Below, one piece after another: positions 25,587-36,203 of a stretch of DNA of 59,697 nucleotides. The notes beneath the pieces were generated by a model. It saw only the letters and a program-made list of their open reading frames with translations. It was not told the DNA's origin and ran no database searches. This DNA comes from Gemmatimonadota bacterium. GTDB lineage: Bacteria > Gemmatimonadota > Gemmatimonadetes > Longimicrobiales > Gaopeijiaceae. Made by a program: the position numbers and the translations under genes. The stretch covers positions 1 to 59,697 of the forward strand of contig JAPPGZ010000096.1 of NCBI GenBank assembly GCA_028874905.1, read 5' to 3'. The number at the start of each line of letters is the position of its first letter. Within the stretch, counting starts at the first letter, position 1.

Positions 25587-28043
25587 ATGAGCAAATACGC
25601 CATTGCTTTGCTGGCGGCGGGCGCTCTGAGCCTCGGTCTGGCCGGGTCCGCCGGGACGCCGTCGTACGCCCGCGAGGGGATCGCACCGGGCCCCGCAACC
25701 TTCGCGCCGAATCCGGCACCCGCGGACATGCCGACGGCTGCAGTGGCGAACGAGGTCGTGGCACAGTACTGCGTCCGGTGCCACAGCGAGCGCCGACGGG
25801 TCGGCGACCTTGTGCTCGAGGGCTTCGACATCGCGGAGGCCGCCGAGCGCGGCCCAACGATCGAGAAGATGATTCGCAAGCTTCGCGCGCGGATGATGCC
25901 CCCGCAGGGGGTGCGCCGTCCCGAGCCCGAAGTGATCGTCGCCATGGCCAGCGAACTCGAGACCGCAATGGACGAGCTCGCCGCACGGGAACCGAACCCG
26001 GGACGGCGCACTTTCCAGCGTCTCAATCGTGCTGAGTACGCCGCGGCGGTGAAGGATCTCCTGGGCGTGGACATCGATGTAAGCACGTTCCTGCCGCTCG
26101 ACACCAAAAGCGCCAACTTCGACAACATCGCGGACGTTCAGATGCCGTCCGCGACCGTTATGGAGGGCTACCTGCGCGCCGCCGGACAGATTAGCAGGCT
26201 CGCCCTCGGCGACCCCGAAGCGGAGGTGTCGTCGGCAATCTACCGGATCCCGCGTGTAGCGTCGCAGAAGGACCGCGTGGAAGGTGCTCCCATCGGTACC
26301 CGGGGAGGGCTTTCAGTCATGCACAACTTCCCCGCTGACGGGAAGTACGTGTTCCACATCATGCCCTACGCCGCCGTCGAGGGAGAGGTCTTCGGGCGAA
26401 CGTTCGGGACCGAGCAACTCGAGGTTTCCATCGACGGCGCCCGGGTCTCGCTGCTCACCATCGACCGCTGGATGTCGGAATCGGAGCCCACCGGACTCAA
26501 CATCCGAACCGATTCCATCTACGTCACGGCGGGTCAGAAGCGGGTTTCGGTTGCGTTCATCCGTCAGTTCGAGGGCGCGGTGGATGACCTGATCCGGCCC
26601 ATCGACCACACCCTCGCGGACGGGCAGATCGGGATCGGCCTGGGCGTGACGACCCAACAGCACCTGCAGCGTGTCACGGTCCTCGGACCTTTTGGCGTCA
26701 CGGGCGTATCCGACACGCCTGCCCGGCGCGCGGTCTTCACCTGCCGGCCGACCATGCCCGAAGAGGAAGGCCCCTGCGCTCGCGAGATCCTCGCGCGTCT
26801 CGCGACGAAGGCCTACCGGCGCCCGGCTCTCGACCGCGATGTCGACGGCCTCATGTGGTTCTACGAGCAGGGCGCGGACGACGGCGGCTTCGAGAAGGGT
26901 GTCCGCACGGCCCTGCAGGCGATCCTGGCGAGCCCCCACTTCATCTTCCGCCTGGAACGGCTGCCTTCCGAGGTCGGACCTGGCGGCGTGTATGCGATCG
27001 ACGACCTGGATCTCGCGTCCCGGCTCTCGTTCTTCCTCTGGGGTGCGCCCCCCGACGATGAGCTTCTGGAGGCGGCCCGAGCCGGTTCGCTCTCCGACGC
27101 CGAGCAGTTGGACGGTCACGCGCGGCGCATGCTGGCCGACCCCCGCTCGAAGGCGCTGGCGACTCGTTTTGCCGCGCAGTGGCTGAGGCTGCAGGATATC
27201 GAGGACATCCACCCGGATGCGCTCACATTCCCGTACTTCGACCAGACGCTGGCCGACGCGATGGTGCGGGAGACCGAGCTATTCTTCTCCCACCTGGTCG
27301 AGGAGGACCGACCCGTCCTGGAACTGCTGACGGCGGACTACACCTTCGTGAACGAGCGGCTGGCCCGCCATTACGGAATCACGGGTGTCGTGGGTCCCGA
27401 CTTCGGGAAGGTCTCGTACCCTGCCGACCGCCGTCGCGGCCTCCTGGGCCACGGCAGCGTCCTCACCCTGACCTCCCACCCGGACCGCACATCTCCCGTG
27501 CTGCGCGGCAAGTGGGTGCTCGAGGTCCTGCTGGGCGCGCCGCCGCCGCCGCCCCCGCCCGACATCCCCGCCTTCGAGGAGACCGCCGCAGCCGAAGCCG
27601 GGCGGTTCCTCACGGTCAGGGAGCGCATGGAGGAACACCGGGCGAACCCGGCCTGCAGTTCCTGCCACAACGTCATCGACCCTCTCGGGCTCGCGCTCGA
27701 AAACTTCGACGTGACCGGCGCCTGGCGGATCCGGGACGAAGGCAACCCGGTCGATCCGGTGGGCACCATGTACGACGGCACCGAACTGGCAGGACCCGCC
27801 GATCTGCGGGGTGCGCTCCTGGCTGTTTCCGATGTTGTGGTCAGCACCTTTGCCGAGAACCTGATGGCGTACGCCCTGGGCCGCCGGGTCGAGTATTATG
27901 ACATGCCTACGATCCGGACGATCATCCGGACCGCGGCGGAAGACGACTATCGCGTGTCGGCCTTCATTCTGGGCATCGTGAACAGTCCCGCCTTCCGGAT
28001 GGCGAGCATCGGCACCATCGCCGAGGAAGAAGCCGAATCCTGA
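25587..28043 (+). CDS. Exported DUF1592-family protein with two CxxCH motifs
   Basis: This 818-residue protein shows the modular planctomycete-type layout: a signal peptide (MSKYAIALLAAGALSLGLAG), a cytochrome-like motif CVRCH at residues 62-66, a DUF1587 block (RTFQRLNRAEYAAAVKDLLG), the large DUF1592 region with a carbohydrate-binding-like beta-domain, then DUF1588 with CSSCHNVIDPLG near residue 691 and a C-terminal DUF1585 region. The CxxCH motifs suggest covalent haem and an electron-transfer or oxidative role in the periplasm; the real substrate is unknown. The start follows a leaderless promoter; ATG 25581 is two codons upstream. The DUF1552 gene follows 43 bp after the stop. Confidence 0.9.
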   Translation: MSKYAIALLAAGALSLGLAGSAGTPSYAREGIAPGPATFAPNPAPADMPTAAVANEVVAQYCVRCHSERRRVGDLVLEGFDIAEAAERGPTIEKMIRKLRARMMPPQGVRRPEPEVIVAMASELETAMDELAAREPNPGRRTFQRLNRAEYAAAVKDLLGVDIDVSTFLPLDTKSANFDNIADVQMPSATVMEGYLRAAGQISRLALGDPEAEVSSAIYRIPRVASQKDRVEGAPIGTRGGLSVMHNFPADGKYVFHIMPYAAVEGEVFGRTFGTEQLEVSIDGARVSLLTIDRWMSESEPTGLNIRTDSIYVTAGQKRVSVAFIRQFEGAVDDLIRPIDHTLADGQIGIGLGVTTQQHLQRVTVLGPFGVTGVSDTPARRAVFTCRPTMPEEEGPCAREILARLATKAYRRPALDRDVDGLMWFYEQGADDGGFEKGVRTALQAILASPHFIFRLERLPSEVGPGGVYAIDDLDLASRLSFFLWGAPPDDELLEAARAGSLSDAEQLDGHARRMLADPRSKALATRFAAQWLRLQDIEDIHPDALTFPYFDQTLADAMVRETELFFSHLVEEDRPVLELLTADYTFVNERLARHYGITGVVGPDFGKVSYPADRRRGLLGHGSVLTLTSHPDRTSPVLRGKWVLEVLLGAPPPPPPPDIPAFEETAAAEAGRFLTVRERMEEHRANPACSSCHNVIDPLGLALENFDVTGAWRIRDEGNPVDPVGTMYDGTELAGPADLRGALLAVSDVVVSTFAENLMAYALGRRVEYYDMPTIRTIIRTAAEDDYRVSAFILGIVNSPAFRMASIGTIAEEEAES

Positions 28044-28086
28044 CGCACACCTGCAAGGCACCCCCGACGAGGGAGGTTTGAAACAA

Positions 28087-29475
28087 ATGCGATACCTGAC
28101 CGGCAAGCACATTTCGCGACGCGCAATGCTCAAGGGCGCCGGGGCGGCTGTCGGCCTGCCCCTTCTGGATGCCATGATCCCGGCCGGGCGGTTGTGGGCG
28201 GCGACAGAGACCGGCAAGGCGGCCAGCCGAACCCGGGTGGTCTGCATCGAGCAGGTGCACGGCGCCGCCGGCTGCAACGACTGGGGCAGGTCCCAGAACC
28301 TGTGGTCACCGGCGGAGACGGGACGCGACTTCGACCTGACGCCCAGCAGCCTGCGGCCGCTGGATCCTTTCAGGAAGTACCTGACTATCGTCACTGACAC
28401 CGACGCGAGGATGGCCGACGCCTACGCTCCTGCAGAGATCGGCGGCGACCACTTCCGAACCAGCGCCGTCTTTCTCACGCAAGCTCATCCCAAGCAGACC
28501 GAGGGTTCCGACGTGCGCGTGGGAACCTCCTTCGACCAGCTGTACGTGCAGCGCTTCGGCCAGGACACGCCGATTCCGTCCCTGCAGCTATCCATCGAGA
28601 ACGTCGACCAGGCCGGGGGGTGCGCGTACGGCTACGCGTGCGTATACACCGATACGATCAGCTGGGCTTCTCCAACGGAGCCGCTCCCGATGATCCGCGA
28701 TCCGAGAGCGGTCTTCGAGCAGCTCTTCGGGGCCGGGGGAACGCCCGAGCAGCGCGCGGAGCGCCTGAGCACCGACCGGAGCATCCTCGACTGGGTCATG
28801 GGCGAGATGTCCATGATGCGCCGCAAGCTCGACCCGGCCGATGTCCACAGACTGGATCAGTACGCAAACAACATCCGTGAACTCGAACAGCGGATCCAGC
28901 GGATCGAGGCCCAGAACTCGAGCGGCGAGAAGCGGGCGATTCCGGAGGCCCCGGTGGGCGTCCCAGATTCGTTCGAGGAGCACGTGAAGCTGATGTTCGA
29001 CCTCCAGGTGCTTGCCTTCCAGTCGGACACGACGCGCGTTTTCTCGTTCAAGCTGGGCCGTGACGCCTCGCCCCGGGTCTATCCGGAGTCCGGCGTGGAC
29101 GCCCCGTTCCACGCGTCATCCCACCACGGGGGCCGCGAGGACCGCGTTCGGCAGTTCGGCAAGATCAACGAGTACCACGTGTCGATGGTCCCCTACTTCC
29201 TGGAGAAGCTGCAGGCGGTTACGGAGGGCGACGCCACGCTCCTCGACAAGACGCTCCTCGTGTACGGCTCGGCGATGGCGGACAGCAATCTCCACAACCA
29301 CACTCGTTGCCCGCTCTTCCTGGCGGGGGGCGCCAACGGCATCCTGGAGGGCGAACAGCATATCCGGGCGCAGCCCGGCACGCCGATGGCCAACGTGATG
29401 CTGAGCCTGCTGCACAAGCTGGGAGCCGACGACATCAAGAAGTTCGGGAACAGCAACGGCCACTTCGCCATCTAG
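28087..29475 (+). CDS. Tat-exported DUF1552-family protein
   Basis: This 462-residue protein starts with a twin-arginine signal (HISRRAMLKGAGAAVGLPLL), so it is exported folded, perhaps with a cofactor. The rest matches DUF1552, partner of DUF1592 proteins, with alkaline-phosphatase/DUF1501-like traits: HASSHHGGREDRVRQF near residue 340 and YGSAMADSNLHNHTRCPLFL near the C-terminus offer His/Asp residues as possible metal ligands. The ATG at 28087 has a GGGAGG site 10 nt upstream; a TTG at 28078 is too close to that site. It lies between DUF1592 and the ankyrin gene with short gaps, so it is clearly one operon. Confidence 0.9.
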   Translation: MRYLTGKHISRRAMLKGAGAAVGLPLLDAMIPAGRLWAATETGKAASRTRVVCIEQVHGAAGCNDWGRSQNLWSPAETGRDFDLTPSSLRPLDPFRKYLTIVTDTDARMADAYAPAEIGGDHFRTSAVFLTQAHPKQTEGSDVRVGTSFDQLYVQRFGQDTPIPSLQLSIENVDQAGGCAYGYACVYTDTISWASPTEPLPMIRDPRAVFEQLFGAGGTPEQRAERLSTDRSILDWVMGEMSMMRRKLDPADVHRLDQYANNIRELEQRIQRIEAQNSSGEKRAIPEAPVGVPDSFEEHVKLMFDLQVLAFQSDTTRVFSFKLGRDASPRVYPESGVDAPFHASSHHGGREDRVRQFGKINEYHVSMVPYFLEKLQAVTEGDATLLDKTLLVYGSAMADSNLHNHTRCPLFLAGGANGILEGEQHIRAQPGTPMANVMLSLLHKLGADDIKKFGNSNGHFAI

Positions 29476-29487
29476 GAGGTGGGGATG

Positions 29488-31386
29488 ATGACGGCAAGCC
29501 GGTCTGACCGCTCCCCGGCCGGGAGGTCGCCTTCGAAACGCCGGGTCGTCCGGGTTCTCGCACTCGCGTCGGTAATAGCCGCGGCGGGGGCGGTGGCGCC
29601 CGTTGAATCGCCGGTCGCCGACGCGGCCGAGCGCGGCGACCTGGAAGCGGTGCGCGTACTGCTGAGACAGGGCGCGGACGTCAACACCGCCCAGAGCGAC
29701 GGAATGACCGCACTTCATTGGGCTGCGAGCACCAACGATGTGGAGATCGCGAGGGCCCTGCTCTATGCGGGGGCGACGGTGCGTGCAACGACGCGCCTCG
29801 GCGCATACACACCGCTGCACCTCGCCAGCCGGAGCGGCCACACCGAGGTTGCGCGGCTGATCCTGGGCGCCGGCGCGGACCCCGACGCTTTTACCACAAC
29901 CGGCGTTACCGCCATGCACTTCGCTGCGGACGCCGACGCAGGCGGCGTGGTGGAGGCCCTGGCCGCGCACGGCGGCGACGTGAACGCACGGGACGGCTTC
30001 GCCGACCGCACCCCACTCATGTTCGCTGCGGTGCGTGGTGCCGATGCCGCGGTGCGCGCGCTGCTGGACGCGGGGGCCGATGTCGCTCTGGTTACGCGGG
30101 TGAAAGACTACGAGACCATTGACCAGAGCCTGCGCGCCGAGCAGCGCCAGCGAGCCCGGGTGAGGGCTGCGGCCAGAGAGCCCGAAGAGGAGGAGGAAGT
30201 CAGCGAGGCGTCGGCATCGCCTGTACCCGCGCGGGCACAACAGGCCCGCAGTCCGGCGCAGGGCGCTCAGGCCCGGCAGCCCGGTACCCCGGCCGCGGCG
30301 GCACAGGGCCAGCCCACGCCGGAAGAGCCGGCCACGCCGCCGGAAGAACCGCCGGTCAAGGCTCTGACCTCGGCGCAACAGATCGGGAAACAGGGCGGGT
30401 TCAACGCGCTGCACTACGCGGCCCGTGAGGGTCATCGCTCGACCGCTGCATTGCTCCTGGACAGGGGTGCGGATGTCGACCAGCCCACGGCGGGCGACCA
30501 GTCCTCCCCCCTCCTCGTGGCCGTCGTCAACGGCAACTACGACCTCGGGCGCGACCTGCTCGAGCGCGGCGCCGACCCCAACCTCGTCAGCGACGACGGT
30601 GCGGGTCCGCTCTTCGCCGCGCTCAACATCGAGTGGTCGCTGCGCACCTGGTATCCCCAGCCTCAGGCCTTCCGCCAGCAGGAGACCGGCTACCTCGAGT
30701 TCATGCGGCTGCTGCTCGACGCAGGTGCGGATCCCAACCAGCGGACAGCCACACACATATGGTACGCCGCGTACAACGCCGGCCGCATGGGTGTCGACTT
30801 CACCGGCGCGACCCCCTTCTGGCGGGCTGCATACGCCACGGACGTGGAGGCCATGCGCCTTCTCGTCGAATACGGGGCGGACCCCGACATCTGGACGATC
30901 AGGCTGCCGGACCGCCGCCGCTTCTTCGATCCGAACTTCCCCGATACCCGTCCCGAGGACACTCCCGAAGACCCGTCCGGACTCCCGCCCGTGCCGGTCG
31001 GCGGGCCCGCCGTACACCCGTTGCACGCGGCTTCGGGCGTGGGTTTCGGCACCTCCCGGGTGGCTCAGCAGCACCGCGCCGTCCCCGATGGATGGCTCCC
31101 CGCGGTGCGCTACCTCATCGACGAACTCGGCATCGACCCGAACCTGCGCGACAAGGACGGCTACAACGCGATCCACCACTCGGCGGCCCGCGGCGACAAC
31201 GAGACCATCCTCTTCCTGGTCAGCCGCGGTGTGGACATCCATGCCATCAGCCGCCGCGGCCAGACCACGGCCGACCTGGCCAACAGCCCGGAGCAGCGCG
31301 CGCAACCGCACCCGGCCACCGTCGCGCTGCTCGAGAAGCTCGGTTCGCACAACAACCACCAGTGTCGTTCCTGCGGGGGCAACTGA
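29488..31386 (+). CDS. Exported ankyrin-repeat protein of the DUF1592/DUF1552 locus
   Basis: This protein of about 632 residues has a hydrophobic N-terminal segment (VVRVLALASVIAAAGAVAPV) and at least nine ankyrin repeats in two blocks. The first is about residues 40-205 (DGMTALHWAASTNDVEIARA; YTPLHLASRSGHTEVARLIL). The second is about residues 290-620 (GGFNALHYAAREGHRSTAAL). Between them lies a low-complexity Pro/Ala/Gln/Glu linker (about 222-290). The C-terminus has a Cys pair (NNHQCRSCGGN). AGGAGG precedes ATG 29485 and 29488; the second has better spacing. Its stop overlaps the next start (TGATG). It probably acts as a periplasmic scaffold for the two upstream proteins. Confidence 0.88.
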   Translation: MTASRSDRSPAGRSPSKRRVVRVLALASVIAAAGAVAPVESPVADAAERGDLEAVRVLLRQGADVNTAQSDGMTALHWAASTNDVEIARALLYAGATVRATTRLGAYTPLHLASRSGHTEVARLILGAGADPDAFTTTGVTAMHFAADADAGGVVEALAAHGGDVNARDGFADRTPLMFAAVRGADAAVRALLDAGADVALVTRVKDYETIDQSLRAEQRQRARVRAAAREPEEEEEVSEASASPVPARAQQARSPAQGAQARQPGTPAAAAQGQPTPEEPATPPEEPPVKALTSAQQIGKQGGFNALHYAAREGHRSTAALLLDRGADVDQPTAGDQSSPLLVAVVNGNYDLGRDLLERGADPNLVSDDGAGPLFAALNIEWSLRTWYPQPQAFRQQETGYLEFMRLLLDAGADPNQRTATHIWYAAYNAGRMGVDFTGATPFWRAAYATDVEAMRLLVEYGADPDIWTIRLPDRRRFFDPNFPDTRPEDTPEDPSGLPPVPVGGPAVHPLHAASGVGFGTSRVAQQHRAVPDGWLPAVRYLIDELGIDPNLRDKDGYNAIHHSAARGDNETILFLVSRGVDIHAISRRGQTTADLANSPEQRAQPHPATVALLEKLGSHNNHQCRSCGGN

Positions 31387-31955
31387 TGGAGGCGAGAGCG
31401 CCCGACGGACCGGTGTCGGCGCGGCGCGGCGCGGCCCCGCTGGTCGCCGCCGCGGCCGCGATGCTGTGCTTGCCGGCGTCGGGGGTCGCCCAGGACACCG
31501 AGTGGAATCGCTACACCCTGGAGGATCTTGTCGGCGTTCATGTGCGCGCCGAGACCAACCAGGGGTGCGAGGGTGCCGGCCTCTCGGCTGAATCCGTACG
31601 GACGGACGCGGTGGCCGCGCTGGAGACAGCGGAGGTGCCGCTGCTGACCGAGCGCGAGATGCTCGAGAGCCCGGGAATCCCCGAACTCAGGGTCACGGTG
31701 GAGTGCGGGGGCGGCGTGGCGGGAGTGGTGGGATACTCGGTGTCGATCCGCGTGCAGCAGGCGACCCAGATGATCCGCGACAACCAGATCACCCTGTCGG
31801 AGGCCGTCACGTGGTGGACGACGGGTGTCGGAGTCGCCGAGGCGGGGACCGTCCCGGCCGCGCTAGGTGCCGAGTTGCAGGCCAGGCTCGCGATCTTCGC
31901 GAATGCGTTTGCGGCCGCCAACGCCGACGAGGAGGGCTCGGGCCAGGGGCAGTAA
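31386..31955 (+). CDS. Small secreted protein coupled to the ankyrin gene, unknown
   Basis: This 189-residue protein starts within the ankyrin stop codon (TGATG overlap). A signal peptide (PLVAAAAAMLCLPASGVAQ) precedes a compact domain with one Cys pair (NQGCEGAG and VTVECGGG), a run reading LRVTVECGGGVAGVVGYSVS, and a helical end. I do not recognise the family. Coupling to the ankyrin gene and export make it a likely fourth component of the DUF1592-DUF1552 locus. Its stop is 20 bp from the convergent recQ. Confidence 0.75.
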   Translation: MEARAPDGPVSARRGAAPLVAAAAAMLCLPASGVAQDTEWNRYTLEDLVGVHVRAETNQGCEGAGLSAESVRTDAVAALETAEVPLLTEREMLESPGIPELRVTVECGGGVAGVVGYSVSIRVQQATQMIRDNQITLSEAVTWWTTGVGVAEAGTVPAALGAELQARLAIFANAFAAANADEEGSGQGQ

Positions 31956-31975
31956 CCGATTCGCCCGATCGCGCG

Positions 31976-33820
31976 TCAGGGGTGAGGACCCGGTTTCGAG
32001 CGGTCGCCGCCGGCCTCGTGCGCCGCAATAACCGCCAAGAAGTCGTCGGCGTAGCGGCGCAGCTTCGTCTCCCCTACCCCGACCAGTCCGGCGAAATTCT
32101 CCCGCGTACGCGGGCGCCGCGCCACCATCTCCCTCAGCGTCGCGTCGTGGAAGATCACGTAGGGGGGAACGCTCTGAGCCTTTGCGAGTTCGGTTCGCCG
32201 CTTGCGCAGAGCCTCCCACAGCGCTTCGTCCCACGTGCCCGGATCGGGGGGCGGCAGGGCCTCGCGCGGCTTGCGCTTCCGCCTTGGCGCGACCGGCCGT
32301 GCGTCCAAGCGCATGTGCACCTCGGCCTCGCCGCACAGGACCGGCCGGCTCGCATCGGTCAGCCGGATGGATCCATACCGCTCCATCTCCACGCTGAGTA
32401 GTCCGCGGGCAACGAGTTGGCGGAAGACCGAGCGCCACTGCCAGGCGTCGAGATCGGCGCCGACGCCGAACGTCGGCAGCCGATCATGGGCGAAGCGCCG
32501 GACGCGTTCGCTGTCGCGCCCGCGCAGCACATCGGTGAGATATGCCGCGCCGAAGCGCTGTCCCGTCCGTGAGACACACGACATTGCCTTCTGCGAGGCC
32601 TCGGTGGCGTTCCAGACCGCCACGGGCGTCAGGCAGTTGTCGCAGTTGCCGCAGTCCTGGACGTGCGTCTCGCCGAAATACCCGAGCAGCGTGCGGCGCC
32701 GGCAGGTCGCGAGTTCACAATAGCCGAGCATGGCGTCGAGCTTGCGCACCTCGAGCCGCTTGCGCGCCTCGCCCGCCTCGGAGTTGTCGACCATGCTCCT
32801 CAGCGTGACGACCTCCTGCAGTCCGTAGACCATCCACGCGTCCGCGGGCCCGCCGTCCCGTCCCGCGCGGCCCGTCTCCTGGTAATAGGCTTCGATGCTC
32901 TTCGGGAGGTCCAGGTGGGCCACGAAGCGCACGTCGGGCTTGTCGATGCCCATTCCGAAGGCGATCGTGGCCACGATGACGATGCCGTCCTCGCGCACGA
33001 AGCGGTCCTGGTGGCGCTGCCGGATCGCCCCGTCGAGGCCGGCGTGGTAGGGCAGAGCGTTCACGCCGATCCCCTGGAGCCATTCGGCGGTCTGGTCGAC
33101 CTTGCGCCGGGACAGGCAGTACACGATGCCCGCGTCGCCGCCGTGACCCTCCAGGAAGCGCCGGAGCTGTGCCCGCGCGTTGTTCTTCGGGACCACGTGG
33201 TAGCGAATGTTCGGGCGATCGAAGCCGCTGACGAAAAGGGGGGTATCCCGCAGGCTCAACCGATCGACGATCTCGCGCCGCGTGGGCTCGTCGGCCGTCG
33301 CGGTGAGGGCGATCCTCGGAACCTCCGGAAAAAGCTCCGGCAGCGCCGAGAGCTGGAGATACTCGGGGCGGAAGTCGTGGCCCCACTGGGATACGCAGTG
33401 GGCTTCGTCGATCGCGAAGAGGGCCAGTCGGGTGCGCGACAGGAGCTGAAGCGTGCGTTCACCGAGAAGGCGTTCGGGGGCAACGTACAGCAGATCGAGC
33501 CGGCCCGCCTCGACCGCGGATTCCGTCTCCAGCACCTCGCGGTAGGTGAGGGTCGAGTTGAGGCATGCGGCCCGCACGCCGGTCTGGCGAAGATCCTCGA
33601 CCTGGTCCCGCATGAGGGCGATGAGGGGCGAGACCACTACCCCCACTCCGTCCCGGACGATCGCGGGGATCTGGTAGCACAGGGACTTGCCGCCGCCGGT
33701 CGGCATCAGCACCAGACTGTCGCCGCCGGCCACCGTGTGCTCGATCACGGCCTCCTGCTGGCCGATGAAGTCGCGGTAGCCGAAGACGCGGTGAAGAACC
33801 TGGCGGACGTTGTCGGTCAT
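31976..33820 (-). CDS. recQ: RecQ-family ATP-dependent DNA helicase
   Basis: This 614-residue 3'-5' superfamily 2 helicase resolves recombination and replication intermediates. Visible features: Walker [13 protein letters not shown] (residues 39-50), DEAH box with aromatic-rich loop ([18 protein letters not shown]), motif [14 protein letters not shown], a zinc-binding domain with CELATCRRR and CGNCDNC, a winged helix, and a C-terminal HRDC domain ([20 protein letters not shown]). All core motifs are intact and length fits bacterial RecQ. It is convergent with the DUF1592 cluster; the DUF5916 gene lies upstream on the same strand after about 73 bp. Confidence 0.96.
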   Translation of the reverse strand: MTDNVRQVLHRVFGYRDFIGQQEAVIEHTVAGGDSLVLMPTGGGKSLCYQIPAIVRDGVGVVVSPLIALMRDQVEDLRQTGVRAACLNSTLTYREVLETESAVEAGRLDLLYVAPERLLGERTLQLLSRTRLALFAIDEAHCVSQWGHDFRPEYLQLSALPELFPEVPRIALTATADEPTRREIVDRLSLRDTPLFVSGFDRPNIRYHVVPKNNARAQLRRFLEGHGGDAGIVYCLSRRKVDQTAEWLQGIGVNALPYHAGLDGAIRQRHQDRFVREDGIVIVATIAFGMGIDKPDVRFVAHLDLPKSIEAYYQETGRAGRDGGPADAWMVYGLQEVVTLRSMVDNSEAGEARKRLEVRKLDAMLGYCELATCRRRTLLGYFGETHVQDCGNCDNCLTPVAVWNATEASQKAMSCVSRTGQRFGAAYLTDVLRGRDSERVRRFAHDRLPTFGVGADLDAWQWRSVFRQLVARGLLSVEMERYGSIRLTDASRPVLCGEAEVHMRLDARPVAPRRKRKPREALPPPDPGTWDEALWEALRKRRTELAKAQSVPPYVIFHDATLREMVARRPRTRENFAGLVGVGETKLRRYADDFLAVIAAHEAGGDRSKPGPHP

Positions 33821-33893
33821 GCGCGGGGGCGGGGTCTCACCCGCGCGGGGCCGGGCGCTCCAGGACGAACTGCAATGGGCGTCGGGCCAAGAC

Positions 33894-36203
33894 CTACCCC
33901 CCCAGCACGTTCAACTGCCGGGTAAACTTGAGATAAACCGAGCGGCCCAGCGGTCCTGTCAGCGCTTCGATCCCCTGCACCTCGTTGTAGACGATGAACA
34001 GGCCCGTGCCGGCGGTGTTGAGCCAGCCGAAACGGATGTTGGCGGACCAGGTGTCGATCTGGTCGGAGTACTGGATGAGGGACTGGACGTAGATCCGGGG
34101 GGTGAAGAAGTAGCCCAGGTTGATCCCGGCCAGGGTGGCGGTGAAGTCGCCCTGGGGGAGCATCACGTCGTTGTACGCGAGGCGGACACCGGCGCTGGTG
34201 CGGGCGCCGCGGCGAAGCGTCAGGTCGGCCGTCGAGGTGCGCTTGCTACCCGAAAGGAACGCGCCCCAGTTGAAGCGGGTGTTGATGGAGACGGGCCGCG
34301 ACTGGTCGGTGAAAAAGACGATCTGCGACTCCCAGCCCGCGTAGGTCCCGGTGGGCACCACGACGTCGGTGCCGGGGATCGCGAACGACCCATAGAGTCC
34401 CTCGGTTATGTAGTTCGCCCCGGTGTGAAGCTCCATCCCGGAGTTCCACTGCCAGTGGCTGTCGATGTGCCAGCGGGCCGACTCGTTGAAGCCGTTCTCC
34501 ACTCCGCTGCGGACGGTTCGGTAGGTGAAGTACGAGACGTGCGGGCGGATTTCGCGGAAGACGCTGGTGGGCCGCACCAGCCACATTCCGAAGAGTTGGA
34601 GGTAGCGATGGCCGTTGCGGGGGAGAAAGCCGACCTCCGGATTGAAGTGCTCGCCGATCTCGCGCACGGTGACGTTGCCCGCGAAGCGCCGGCTGCTCCA
34701 CGCCGCCGTGACGTCCCACGCGGCGTCCGCCCCTTCCAGCTCCGGCGTGTCTGTCCGCGCCACGAACGAGGTCAGGGTCAGCTGATCGCCGAGGCCGACG
34801 CTGCCGTCGATCGCGTAGGTGCGGTTGTAGTCCCCAGCGAGATTGCCGGCGCGGTTCACGAAGAGGCCGCCGACCCGGGAACGGTTGGGAAGTTCCTTCG
34901 CGACGCGCGCCACCGAGTAGGCGTTTTCCGGATCCCCCACTTCGTTGGCCCCGGTCTCGATGTGCAGCAGGCCCAGGTTCAGGCCCGCCACGCGCCCCGA
35001 CAGCCTGCCGCCGCCGGTGATGGGGACCGGCTGGCCGCCGGATATGCCGATGCGGCGGCTGAAGAAGAGGTCGGCACCCCCTGCCCCGACGGTGAAGAAG
35101 CCGGCGTTCTCGAGGAAGAACGGGCGCTTCTCGGGAAAGAGCAGTGAGAAGCGGGTCAGGTTCACCTGCTGGTCGTCAACCTCGACCTGTGCGAAGTCGG
35201 TGTTCACCGTCATGTCCAGGGTGAGGCCCTGGGTGACCTGCACCTTGGCCTCGCCCCCGAATTCGGCCTGCCGTCCGAACGCGGTCTGCGACGCGTCAGT
35301 GTAGTCGCGGGTCGAGGCTCCCAGCACGTAGGGGGTGACGGTTGCGGATCGGCGGAACGGCGGTTCGACCCCCGTTAACTGGCCCGCGAAGTCGAGCCGG
35401 TAGAGCCCGAACTCTCGGGGCACGGCCGCCCAGAAGTCCTCTTCGTTGAGCCGGCGGATCCTGCGTGAGACGTTGAAGCCCCACGTGTCGGTTTCGGACC
35501 CGTAGCGGAGCGTGCTGAAGGGGATGCGGAATTCGGCGTACCAGCCTTCGGCGTCGCGGGACGTGGCAACCGTCCAGCTGCCGTCCCAGTTCTTGTTGAA
35601 GCCGCCGCCGGCACCCCGCTGGAAGCGGCGCTGTCCGGTCATGCCGCCGCCGAGGAAGAACCCGCCGCCGCTGCCCTGGGCGGCGACCTGCCCGTCGTAC
35701 TCGATCCCGGCGGGTGTGGTGCCGAAGACGAAGCCGTTCTGCTGGTCGTTGTACGTGTCGAAGACCATGATGACGGCGTCCGCGTCGGTGACCTCGTAGT
35801 CGCGGATGGACTCTCCCGGGACGATGGCGTCCGCCTGTGAGTCGTAGGCCCACACCGCGACGTAGACGGCGTCATGGTCGAAGAGGATGCGGAGCTCGGT
35901 GGGCTCGGAGGCGGGCTGGCCGTCGGCCGGCTCACGCTGGGTGAAGTCCGCGAGGGGCGTGGCGGTGCCCCAGACGTCGTCGTCGGGGACGCCGTCAATG
36001 ACCGGCGGTGCCTCGGCGCGGGCGGCGACGGCAACACCGGTCGCGGGAGCGTCGGGCGCACCGCCGTTGCCGTTGACCGGGGCCTGTTGGGCGCGCGCGC
36101 CGGTCGGGCCAGGTGCAGCGGTTGCGAGAAGGCCGGCGGCCAGCGATATCAGGATCTTGTGTGGACGGCGAGGATTCGTCGTTGCGATGCGTGATTGCGT
36201 CAC
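33894..36203 (-). CDS. DUF5916-family exported protein (CBM9-like domain plus predicted outer-membrane barrel)
   Basis: This 769-residue protein has an N-terminal signal ([20 protein letters not shown]). Residues about 60-230 form a CBM9-like sandwich ([40 protein letters not shown]). The long C-terminal part is rich in alternating beta-strands, typical of DUF5916 and probably an outer-membrane barrel. The role is unknown; the CBM9-like part suggests binding of sugars or polymers. The GTG start at 36203 has no ribosome-binding site. The first six codons lie inside a 112-bp repeat that recurs upstream of the TonB receptor at 44885, so its promoter is duplicated or was split by an insertion. 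Confidence 0.88.
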   Translation of the reverse strand: MTQSRIATTNPRRPHKILISLAAGLLATAAPGPTGARAQQAPVNGNGGAPDAPATGVAVAARAEAPPVIDGVPDDDVWGTATPLADFTQREPADGQPASEPTELRILFDHDAVYVAVWAYDSQADAIVPGESIRDYEVTDADAVIMVFDTYNDQQNGFVFGTTPAGIEYDGQVAAQGSGGGFFLGGGMTGQRRFQRGAGGGFNKNWDGSWTVATSRDAEGWYAEFRIPFSTLRYGSETDTWGFNVSRRIRRLNEEDFWAAVPREFGLYRLDFAGQLTGVEPPFRRSATVTPYVLGASTRDYTDASQTAFGRQAEFGGEAKVQVTQGLTLDMTVNTDFAQVEVDDQQVNLTRFSLLFPEKRPFFLENAGFFTVGAGGADLFFSRRIGISGGQPVPITGGGRLSGRVAGLNLGLLHIETGANEVGDPENAYSVARVAKELPNRSRVGGLFVNRAGNLAGDYNRTYAIDGSVGLGDQLTLTSFVARTDTPELEGADAAWDVTAAWSSRRFAGNVTVREIGEHFNPEVGFLPRNGHRYLQLFGMWLVRPTSVFREIRPHVSYFTYRTVRSGVENGFNESARWHIDSHWQWNSGMELHTGANYITEGLYGSFAIPGTDVVVPTGTYAGWESQIVFFTDQSRPVSINTRFNWGAFLSGSKRTSTADLTLRRGARTSAGVRLAYNDVMLPQGDFTATLAGINLGYFFTPRIYVQSLIQYSDQIDTWSANIRFGWLNTAGTGLFIVYNEVQGIEALTGPLGRSVYLKFTRQLNVLGG

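Noticed and set aside
29116..31359. Long minus-strand frame opposite the ankyrin gene (747 codons)
   Set aside because: The plus strand encodes real ankyrin repeats; the antisense product has no domain and no start context.
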